NCBI GenBank assembly: GCA_032622095.1
Contig: CP136063.1
Location: 184,801,956 to 184,865,955, forward strand
From: Siphonodentalium dalli
Lineage: Eukaryota; Mollusca; Scaphopoda; Gadilida; Siphonodentaliidae
Reading direction: 5' to 3'
DNA length: 64,000 bases
Below are positions 10,092-22,000 of the stretch, piece by piece. Positions within the stretch are counted from its first letter, which is position 1. Every line of letters begins with the position of its first letter. The notes under the pieces were generated by a model that was given only the letters and a program-made list of their open reading frames with translations, made no database searches and had not been told where the DNA came from. Made by a program: the position numbers and the translations under genes.

Positions 10092-13000
10092 CTGAAAATA
10101 GTGAAGGATCATATGAATAATGCCTAAAATTACGGCCAGGAATCACATGGTCTCAAGTTGATGAGTTTGACTTGATAAAAATGGCAGATCTTATCATTTA
10201 TAAAGAGAAACAAGGTAATTTTCGAGACTATGAAAAAAGTCAAGGTCCCACAGGTCAGAATAATATATTTCAAGATCATTCAAATCCATTTTTTTTTAAA
10301 TATTCAATGGTAATGGCTCAATACGCGATTCTGATCGATAAATGGTCATTTCAATAAGAAATGAGAATTTGCTCACGCTCACTGAAGCAAGAACATCTGA
10401 AGCAAGCACATTTGAAGCAATGAAGACTCGTACTGAGTCTGTGTCTCCATTTTGTATTTTCGTTTGTTCGTACCTGTTGTCAACGAGTTATGGTTCGCAC
10501 ACACAGAATGCCCAATTTTACCCATTTATTTACTAATAGTGACCATTTTCAACCCAAAAGTAGACCATGACAGAGCGAAAGTCACCAAATAAGCTCCTTC
10601 TACCTGATAGAGCAATAATAGACTGAGAAATATGAGAAATATGAAACAAGTTATTGGATCATATTCTAAAAATATTGTCGTCTTGCAAGCACAGACAACA
10701 AAATTCAGGGGAGAGAAATCTCTATGTTTTTGTTTCCAAAAAAATCTTGGGGTGATCATCTTAGATAACCCCACACCTATAACTTTATAGAGGGCGATGA
10801 TATGTTGATACTCTGAATATACATTGATACTCTGAATGAAAATGACAATAATTCATGCACAACAAATAGCACTACTCCAGCTAATTTCCATTGCAAACTC
10901 ATTAAAGGCACGGGCGGCGTTTGTTGCAGAAATATTCATATCTGTTCAAATCGCCATCAAATTATATATAGTTTTGCTCATATGCCAAACTAGTCCAAGT
11001 CTTCTTGTACTAAAACCAGCTAAGATATTGGGATGGCGATGCTGGCGTTTAGTCCAAGACCGCCCTATATGCTCGCTTATGACACGGCTTAAGCGTTAGT
11101 GACCCGCTCAAATAAAACCACAATTATATGAAATAAAATATCACAATTGCGACAATAAACGGATATTTTCCGCAGAAGACATGCTATTTTATCTGAAACC
11201 CACATCAGTTGTGAATTTAAAACGGTAATTTAATGCGAAAAGAGACATTTACCTCAATGTTTACAATTTTTTAAAAGTATGCGAACTCGGTTGACCTCGC
11301 GAACTGTGTTCGGCATTTTCCGTTGAAAATATTCCGTAGATTTTGGACAACAACGCAAATTACGAAGAATTCTCCATTGTAATCGTAATTATGTGTGTCA
11401 ATAAATAAAATAATAAATAGATTAATTAAACATTGAAGATATAAATGTAATACATTAAATAAATTACGGGGAATTACAACCCTCTCAAAGTTTAAAACAG
11501 TGTAAAAACAACGAGTATTAGAATAAATAATATGGTGCTACATTTCCCACATTTGGTGGACTTCGGCGAAATTAAGATATATACTAAGCGAACAGAGCAA
11601 TATACTGCTCTTGTTAAGCACACAAAAAAATCAAACAAAATTTGTATAAATTTTTAACCTTAAGTTTGAAAAGTCCCACTAAAACGGAAGAACTATATTT
11701 CGAAACTGTGTGATTCGGTTCTCCGATTATTTTATCAACACAAAAGTCAAAATGCACATGGATGAAAATCACACGGATGGAAAGTCAGACACAAGAGTTC
11801 TAATTTGCTCCAATTTTGACAAGTTGCTTGCGAAAATTGTCAACAAAACTACCGTTCTGATCCTCCATTATGTCATTAAGTTTTTAGTGCGGGAATTGTT
11901 CTGAAAGCACATAGAAAACTGGACTTTCGGGCGATCGGTTTTCGCCATTTTTGTTCGGAAAACCCGCGCTATATATAGAAACGGAAAGTAGAATTCCCAG
12001 AACAAACAGCGGATTATGCCGAACTTATTCGGACCACTTCGGCTTTCGGTTAAAACGTAAACAAACAGAGAAAAATCGATGTTTATGGCAATCAACCGGA
12101 ATATTCTATGTGTAATTTAACATTAAAGTTAGATTATTATACACCATTGTGACCATAAGATGTAAGCCTTTCCGATGTATATAGCATCATGTATTGATTT
12201 GCTAGGTAAATCGAGTAAAATACACCACAGATTCCCGCCACAGATCGTGGGCGTAAGTCGTGTGGTAGGATTGGTATGCAAGCGGGCTTGGACTAAACGC
12301 CAGCATCGCCATCCCAATATCTTAGCTGGTTTTAGTACAAGAAGACTTGGACTAATGCCAAACACAATCAGTGCGTAAATAGTATATTGTCGTCCAGACG
12401 TACGATGGTGTACACAAACAAGAACCTGCTCGTGTTACAGAAGTTTTGCTTCTGTTTACATAACACAGCCCAATTCTATTGGTTAATCGCACACAACTGA
12501 TATAAACGCTATTTATTATTTCCATATCAGGAAAACAGTAACAAATAACGCTCTTTATGTTTACCATATCCGGATCTAAACAAAAGCCAGGTTCTGTAAC
12601 GTTTTTTGCTTTCGTTTACATAACAAAGGAATAATATTTGACAATAACATATTGTTTATGCCATATCTGATTGGTATAAGAACAATGTCTGTCTATATTT
12701 TACTATTATTTCTGTTTATGGCGGTTTTTGATGGAGCTGAATATATTAACAGCATACCCACCACCAACGCCGCCCGTATCTTTAATACTACCTGTCCCAT
12801 TGTGTTTCATAAAATGATGTATTATAATATATAAGATAATGACATGAGATTATCACTATGAAAGCAAACTTGAGATTTTTCATGTGGGAGCCCTCAAAGG
12901 TAAGCCCAGTCCCTTTTTTTTGTGTAAAAACATTCATGGGCCCCCCCGGGCTTACTGATGGGCGTATACAGTACGACAGAATCACACACATTCTTATTAA

Positions 13001-16000
13001 AGAGCATATCATGACTTTCAGTTTATGTGCCTAGTTTAAATGTGCAGTGACTATCTGTGTTCAACTCTATCTGCCAGGAAACTCCTTCATACATTTCAGA
13101 AATGTTTGTGATCAAAGCTTGAGCGGTCCGAGATCGGACTCGCTCTCTATCCTGCTGCCAGGACAATAAACCTATCGGAAATCCTGATAACAAATAAATG
13201 TGTACAGACATCATTTGTTTCAGGAAGTCTTAGTTGTTGTTGGCCAATTGTTTTTATTGTGTTTAGGAAGGTATTTCTTTATGTAATAGCAGCATCGAAT
13301 CAAATCACGAATATTCTTAGGATCCCAAGATGAACATAACTCAAAAAGTCATGCACAAATCATTGGCATCTGAGATTCATGCACCATCTTTGGAATGTAG
13401 AGGATGAGCGGTATCTTTTCATGGAATATGAATTACATTTCAAATCAACACAGATGTTTTTATTAAGATATATATGCTATCACATGGATAGAATGGGAGC
13501 TGCGCTGGTGCAACGTTAAAGATCCAGTGCCAGTGAATTCTCTTATATTTGCGAGTCTCCCTATATATAAGAGAATGCACTTGCTTACAAGGTCAAGATA
13601 AATATTGTTAGGCCAATGTATTCTCTTATATATATGCGAAGCTCCCTATGGGAACCTCGCATATATAAGAGAATGCATTGGCACAGGGATTTCGCAAAAT
13701 TTCAGGAAGCTCCAGTCATGGAAGGGTAAAAACAGGGCTGGCAGCAGCAGGTTTGAGATGTAGACTTACCACAGTTGGTGAATTTTTTCATATCTTTCCT
13801 CTTGTTGTTGAACCAGTTTGCAACTACAGCAGCTGACACCTTTTCTTTCTCTGCAATAATACCTGAATAAGTGAGAGCTTCTAAGAGTTTGACAGGGTAG
13901 CCCATGCCTAGTTGAACCATTCTTGAGCCAAATTGACAAATAAATACAAGGGTTATGCATCCAACATGGCTCTGGTCGAGTTTTTTTTTGTCCATAAGAG
14001 TGAATCTGTCAGACTGGGAATCACTAAAAATTGATGAACTAAAGAACCATAAATCAGCTAAGGGCCATAAATCAGGTAATAAAAAATGGACACGATCGAG
14101 ATATTGTTATGAGAGATCCATATACCAAATATGAATGAAATTGATTGACGTTTGTTTAAGTTATCGCACTAATGAACATCAAATTTCTATAAATAGAAAC
14201 AAGTGGCATAGCTCTGGTTAGAAAGTTGGGGTGGACCCAATTTTCAGTGTACAGCTGCTGCAAATGGCAGTTAACTCACATACCAATTTTTTTTAGAATC
14301 CATTAATAAGCGACTATATTATATCTGTTTGTTGCCAGATGCTAGCCCGCCAACCGTCCCTCACCATATCAATAGTCGAGTTTTGACATAAACTTGACTA
14401 AAAATAATAAAGGGACTTCCATGTTCTAGAAAATTATCCCACATGAGCATGGTTAAGGTTTAGAAAAAGTAAGGTAGTGGTATAAGTAAAATGCCCTAAA
14501 TAATCGACTCCTTAACCGCAGCAGAATTATGGGTAATTTTTCAGGATATAGTCGGAAATATGGCTTGTTGCCATTCATTGGAAAGCTCGCCATATTTCCG
14601 ACTAAATCCTGAAAAATTACCCATAATTCTGCTGCGGTTAAGGAGTCGATTATTCAGGGCATTACTGTAAATGACTTACCTTCTGGATACCTCTCAATTG
14701 ATACAATGTTACACTCCTCTGCTATTTGCTCCCTTATCTCCTGAGTGGGGTACTGATTGCGTTTGTAGTGATATTCCAGAACCTCCAGGTGTTTTTCATT
14801 GAACACAAATCGGTCACGCTTCTGGAACATCTGGTTGTCACTAGTTTGCCCAGGCCAGTTTGCCATAACCATTTGATTAAGTAGCATAATATTCTCATCT
14901 GTGGGACAGAATCAATGACACAGGATTTAACACTCAAACCACAACATCTACTTACAGAACACAAATGACAAAACTACCTAATTGTTAAAAAATAATAAAG
15001 GAACATTTAACTTTAACATATATGTCTAACAACATATAGAGGATATGAAATGAGTGTTTCTCTCATAAGATATTTATGAAACGAGTCTAAGAATTTTCAG
15101 TTTTATCGAGCCTCTGGCGAGAGAAAACTGAAAATTTGTGACAAGTTTCATAAATATCATATGAGAGAAACACGAAGTACATATTCTATTTATCATATGA
15201 CACCTATAAATTGATTATGATGTCCAAAACGCACACAAATCACTAAATAGCTATATGACATCGGCAGCAAAAGGTTAATGTGACGTCACTTCATTGCACC
15301 GGAAGCCGAATTACACCTGGTGAACTAGCAGAAATAATATGCACGCGTAGATATAGTGCGCTATTCTGTTCTCAGTTTGTGACATTATATCGTATGTTTA
15401 TTAGATAATTACGAATTACATATTCTATTTATCGTATAACAATGTCCAAAACTATATATTTCAAGATTATAATTGCGAGAATTTCGGCATCGCGTTGATT
15501 GACGCGCACGATTTTGACCTGCATTTAGTTAGAGATACGACTCGGCTCCGACTGCCATTCAGCCAATCAAAAAACACTTTTTGTCAACAAACCAATCAAA
15601 TTATCGGAAGGTGATATGAACTAGTAGTTCATATGAAATTGATTTATGACATACTTTCCAACGTAAATAATGATTGAGTCATATGATAAAATACAGTATG
15701 TGTTAATTTATTGTTTCATAAATGGTCATAACAATTTGAACACATATGCTCCCCATAAATAATGAAAGTGTCAATGATACTGTAGCACAAGTTGGAGAAG
15801 GGATAATTTCATTTGTTACAGTCAATGAAGCGATTAGGAATGCGGAAAGTTGAAATGTCTAAGTAGTAATAGATGTCAATATTACACGAAGATATATATA
15901 TAAATTATATCCAAGATGGCCACTGGCAGCCATGTTTTTTTCAAAAAAATTCATCCCGTGTTCATCCCGAAGATCCAAATGAAGTATAGTGACGATCGGA

Positions 16001-19000
16001 CGAGGAATGTCATCTGAAGGGTGTGCCAAAGGATTAGGTCATACAAAGAGCAAAATCCAAGATGGCCACTGGTAGCCATGTTTTTCAACATGAAGAGATA
16101 TATATAAATTATATCCAATATGTTCACTGGCAGCCATGTTTTTCAGAACAATTTGGAAAAAAATGGTGGCTCCCATCTAGAGATCACCTTGAAGATCCAA
16201 ATGAAGTTCGGTGAAGATCGGATGTGGGATGTGGCCTGTGGGGTGTGCCGAAGGATTTAGTCATACAAAGAGTAAAATCCAAGATGGCCGCAGGTGGCCA
16301 TGTTTTTTAACTAAATTCAGAAAAAATTTGATGGCACCCATCTAGACATCACCCTGAATATCCATATAAAGTTTGGTGATGATCGCATGAGTGATGTGAT
16401 CTGTAGGGTGTGCCAAAGGATTTAGACATGCAAAGAGTAAAACCAACATGGCTGCCAGCAGCCATGTTTTTCATATAAAAATGTTCTAATTCGATAGCTC
16501 CCATCTTTAGGTGATCCTAAAAATGCCTAAACATGAATTAAAATTTGAAATCCAAGATAGCTGCTGGTGGCCATGTTTTTTTTAACTAATTTCAAAACAA
16601 ATTGATGGCTCCCATCTAGAAGTCATCCCGAAGATCCACATGAAATTTGGTGATGATCGGATGAGAGAGGTGGCCTGTAGGGTGTGCCGAAGGATTTAGT
16701 CATGGCTGCTGGCGGTTTTAGGTACACAATCCGATCTGATGGTCCGCATAATCATCAGATTCCAACAACAACAATTCTTGAAATGCCATTTCAGTTATTA
16801 TAATCGATTAAAAACCAAAAAATAATGCTGACCACTGTCGACTAGAGTATAAATTGCCCAAACGCAATTTGGTATCGAGAGTATGTTGGTCAGCATTCGA
16901 CGAATATTTGCCAGGACGCCAAATATTTGTGATGGTTAAAAAATAACATATTTCAAATCTGATAACTCTGGGCTTTGATGGTGGGTTCCTCGACTCAAAT
17001 CTAATATCTTTTAAACCTGAAGCCAAAGAAATAGTAATTTAGGGGCGATAAATCGGATTATGTATCTTTAAACAAAATTCGGGAAGATTTGATAGCTCCC
17101 AACTAGAGGTCACCCGAAGATCCATATGGTATGATTTTTCAGTTGTACCGACTGTGAATGCCTTCGGTAGTTTCAAACAAACCTTTTCCATGTGTATCCA
17201 TGACTTTCTTCAGTCGTGCTTTATAAACATAGTACCATGTGTATATAAGTGTTCTGCATCTCTCTGACATCTCCGTGTAGTTCCCTGACATGAACTTACT
17301 GATATATGCCTGACTGATACCTGTTAAATATAAAACAATCGTCATACTAATCGAAATATATAGTTTTTCAAAAAATGCTATAATTAAAAGGATTGTTGTT
17401 TGGTATGGTTTTGCATAATTTTTCAAATCAATGAAAGTTGAAAGTGTCATAGACCTGTATTATTGGTTAAAAATATTTATTTTACATTGTTCGATAGCTC
17501 ATAGCAAATATATGTCACAGAAAATTGTTTCCATGTCAGAATGTAGTGTTGCCAATATAATATGGTAACAAATTTATTTAGAAAGTCTGTACATTTCTGT
17601 TGTGTTTACCTCAATGGTCAGGATAAATACATTAGGGATGTTAGCCCACTCCTTACCTGCCCAAAAGCCCCTCCTATAGCCTGCTGTAAAACATTTATCA
17701 GTCTGATAGACTTGATATTTTAATTTATCATTCAACCATCAATTATAACTTTTTTATTTAACAAAATTAATGAGATTTTTCTTATTGAAGTTATCTGTTT
17801 TAATGAAAAATAGCACTATAAATTGAGTTGTAAGTTAATACATTAATCTGATCCCATATGATAGTATATCTCCTGGATTGAATTCAGGTTGAAAATTAAG
17901 AAAGAAAAAAATTATATCAGACGCGCAAACAAAGATTTTAATAATAGCGGCCTGATGAGAAAGGTTTTAACTGAGGCCTAAAAAAAATAGTGATGTTTCC
18001 TGTAACCCACTGCCCCTAGTGCAGACCTCCACCCCTACTAAAAAACAGTGAGAGCTTTCCGATGAATGGCAACAAGCCATATTTCTTACTAAATCCTGAA
18101 AAATCACCCGTAATTCTGCTGTGGTTAAGGAGTCGATTATTTATGGCATTCCTGTATGTTACCGGAAATATCACTATTTTTTTATGCCTGAAGATGTTAG
18201 CCCTTGATAAGGTATGTAAGCGTACAATAAAACCTAGCTTCAATTAAATTTTATATATATGTACTAGTAGGAGAAACTGATTAAAATATAAATAATACAT
18301 CAGAATAGGTAGAGACACTGGTGTATATGATGTGTGTATTGCATTGTATGTGAGTGGACAAATTATCACTTCTTATCGAAACCACAGGCCCCTGTGATCA
18401 AAATGGCCATGTTACAATCTGCATGGGACATTTATATGTTCTAAACTTAGATCAAACTTGAAAATAGCTCCCGAGTTTCACCCATGTCAGGGTTCAAACC
18501 CACAACCTACTCCTCTAGCCCTCTGTAATGGTAGCATTCATGACTTAACGACTTAGGATATGGGGACATTCTTAACCCTTTCATGACTGGAGCTGCGCTG
18601 GTGCAGCATTAAAGATCCTGTGCCAGTGTATTCTCATATATATGCGAGTCTCCCATAGGTAGCCTCACATATATCACCAAGAGTTGGGTGGTGTATCAGT
18701 CTGAACATGGGATCGAAATGTGACGCAGATCAGATCTACCATTATCAGAACAGCACAGGGCACTTCATAAAAATGACATGCTGTAACTAAAATGACATTT
18801 TGTCATAAAACAGTAATCTTGGTTGCTGAACTGAGCTTTTTGTCATTGGGTATATACCACCACGTCAAATACAACTAAAGGTGTGACTGTCCCAATGGGA
18901 CTAAGGATACCCCCCTTGCTTTTAAAATACTAAGATGTTTCATATGTCAGTAAACATTTAGTTAAAATAATAAAATAACAGTTCCCATTGCAGGTGCACA

Positions 19001-22000
19001 ACCCTAACCCTAATCGTAAACCTATTGACCGAAAAATTTAGCAATAAAAGCTCAGACAAAATTATGCATGTTGCGAAAAAAAAGTCGAAAAAGGGGAATA
19101 ACTCCACACACAAAAAGTAAGACAGATGTCATAATCGCAGGTGCACAGGTTCCCATGGTACTAAATATCAGTGCCAAGATTAAAAAACATTGACCTAAAA
19201 ATGTTGGAATAAAAGGTCGGACAAAATTATGCATGTTGCAAAAACATTTCGAAGTCGAAAAAGGGGGATAACTCCACCAAAAAAAGTCCGACAGACGTCA
19301 TAATCGCAGGTGCACAGTTTCCCATGGTGGCTGATGTCTGTGCCAAGTTTCACGGAAAATGATCATAAAACGACTGATAAACACTCTGGATAAATTTGTG
19401 TCCACAGACGGAACAGCTGATTCCAGTATACCCCCCACAACTTCATTACGGGGGGTATAACAATGTATATTTGAACTATTTAACACATTCAGACAGGGCC
19501 TGCCTCTTTAGAGACTTCAGAGAAATTGACACTCTCATTTGATGGCAGAGGTCAGTGTTGATCATGCTGCCAGTGGCCAAATTGGCTAATAGCCTGACTT
19601 TATCGAAAATGACTAACAATATTTCATCCCCTTCCATTGAATAGATATTATTTTATACCTCTAGTGGAATACAAGTCGGAACTATTCTTGTTGACGTTGT
19701 CGCCAAGAGAGAAGATGTATATTACTTCAACGATCCGCTTCGGGCGATGCACAGATTATTCATCAGACAGACTTAAATCATAATAAAGGTAGCTATAGTG
19801 TCAATGCAGATGACAGTCATAGATTGACATTATCTCGCACAACGCTATAGAATAAATACAAAACAAAATTGCATCATAATCTAAAAAGATACCCTTGCGC
19901 CATCCACAACTCATTCGATAAAAGATCTCGATTAACCCTTTGAGTGCCAGGGGCCGATATTATCGGCCCTAAACCTACACAATAAGTCTGTTAAAGAATA
20001 TAATAAAATATATTAAAATTGTAAAAAATTGTAAAAAAAAAAAAAAAAAATTGTTAAGCCAATGCATTCTCTTATATATGCGAGGCGACCTATGGTCGAC
20101 TCGCATATATAAGAGAATGCATTGGCACAGGGTATATGGGTTGATACAAAAATCGGACCTGGCAGTCAAAGGGTTAAGATGCGTGTTGTGTTCTGTCTGT
20201 ATATACTCACCTATCATCGTGGCTATTTGTTGTTGCTTCAATGAGTTTTTCACAACATAGGATCGAATTTCTTCATATTTCATTTCTCTGGATAACCTGA
20301 ACATGGAACGTATAGTATGGTAGACTGTAGCATTGAATGTAAGATATTATGTTGCAAAAGTTGTGATCCCAGATATCTTTATTAGCACAGATTTGATTTT
20401 TGATCAACTCCCATGTAGAGTGGATTCAGCAAGTGTCATTCAATTCTGAGTTCAGTGTGCTTGTCATATTTGCAGAATAAGGTCCCCAGAGGGTGAATTT
20501 AGTGACGCTATCCCACACAGGGGACCTCATTCTGCTTAGGCCTCATCTTCTCTGGAAAGTTTCTTTATTATCAAATTTCTATAGAAACTTCTTCACATAG
20601 ATTCTATTTCTTTTTTAGTTTAGTTTCTCTATATCCCCAAATTGGCAGAAGACACATTGATTGCATAATCGAGGTTCCCAATGGGTGACAATCACAATAT
20701 TCACCATTTGGGTGTATGATGCCAGAAGTTGACAGTTAAGTCCTATCATAACTACTTATATTTGAATTGTATGAACAGTAAATAGATAAATTTGTTACAC
20801 CGTGTCTGTTCACATAGATCTTATTGGTCTTTACCTACAGTAATGCCCTAAATAGTCGACTCCTTAACACAGCAGAATTATGGGTAATTTTTCAGGATTT
20901 AGTCAGAAATATGGCTTGTTGCCATTCAACGGAAAGCTCTCAGTGAGCCATATTTCTGACTAAATACTGAAAAATTACCCATAATTCTGCTGTGGTTAAG
21001 GAGTCTATTATTTAGGGCATTACTGTGTATCAGTACCCCATGAACCATGAGCCCAAAGGAGAAGCCAGTCATATCACATGAGGCTGATTTAGACTGGCTG
21101 AGGGTAGGAATAAACCAGTACTACGTGAACTGACATGGCGTAACTAATATATTTGAGATAGTGTGTAAAGCCACATGGTTTTTTTTTATGTCTGATATTA
21201 TATTAAAAATATCTAATTGTATCATATATTTAGAAAAAATAAATAACTAAATCCTGTTTGCCTATTGGTCACTAACAATTGGTTCATGCTTTTCTTACTC
21301 AAATGCAATAGTGATAGGCACTGCAGGCCTGAAAATGTGGTACCGGACATTTGCAGAATAAGGCCCCAGAAGGTGAATTTAGTGACGTTACACCGAACAG
21401 AGGGCTAGCATCACCAAATTCTTCCTCTGGGGACCTCATTATGCACGGCTCAACTGCTATGGGAAACCTAGACTCAGATTTAAGTTCCCAGATGGTGAAG
21501 ATGGTGATGTGCACCCATTTGGTACCAATTTGGGTTGGGTATATAGAGAAACTAAACTAAAAAAGAAAAGAAACTTTTGAAACTAAAAAACTTATTAATT
21601 TGATAATAACGATACTTTCCAGAGAAGATGAGGCCTATTAATCAGAATGAGGTCCCCAGAAGATGAATTTAGTGCTGCTAGCCTGCTGTGCGGGTTAGCA
21701 TCACTAAACTCACCCTCTGGGGACCTCATTCTTCAAATGTCTGGCACCATATATTCAGGCCTGACAGGCAGAGAGACCCCTCTGGATTCATTCGTAACTT
21801 AACTCTTTAATGACTGGAGCATCCTGAATTTGTTACGAAAACCATGTGCCAATGCATTCTCTTATATGCGCGTTGACCACAGGTCGCCTCGCATACATAA
21901 GAGAATGCATTGGTCTAACAATATTTACATGTACCTTGTAAGCCAATGCATTCTCTTATATATGAAAGGCGACCTACATGTATGGTCGACTCGCATATAT

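Larger units (their letters stand above)
10092..13769 (-). other. HMBOX1-like intron 5
   Basis: 3.7 kb. It holds an inverted pair (10985-11062 against 12280-12357), family M repeats (12480-12783) and a C1 element (13495-13729). The remainder, including 11100-12120, shows nothing I can name. Confidence 0.6.

Noticed and set aside
18480-18520. GGTTCAAACCCACAACC resembling a tRNA B box
   Set aside because: No matching A box, acceptor stem or anticodon arm at the right spacing. The same holds for GTTCAAACCCC near 39510.
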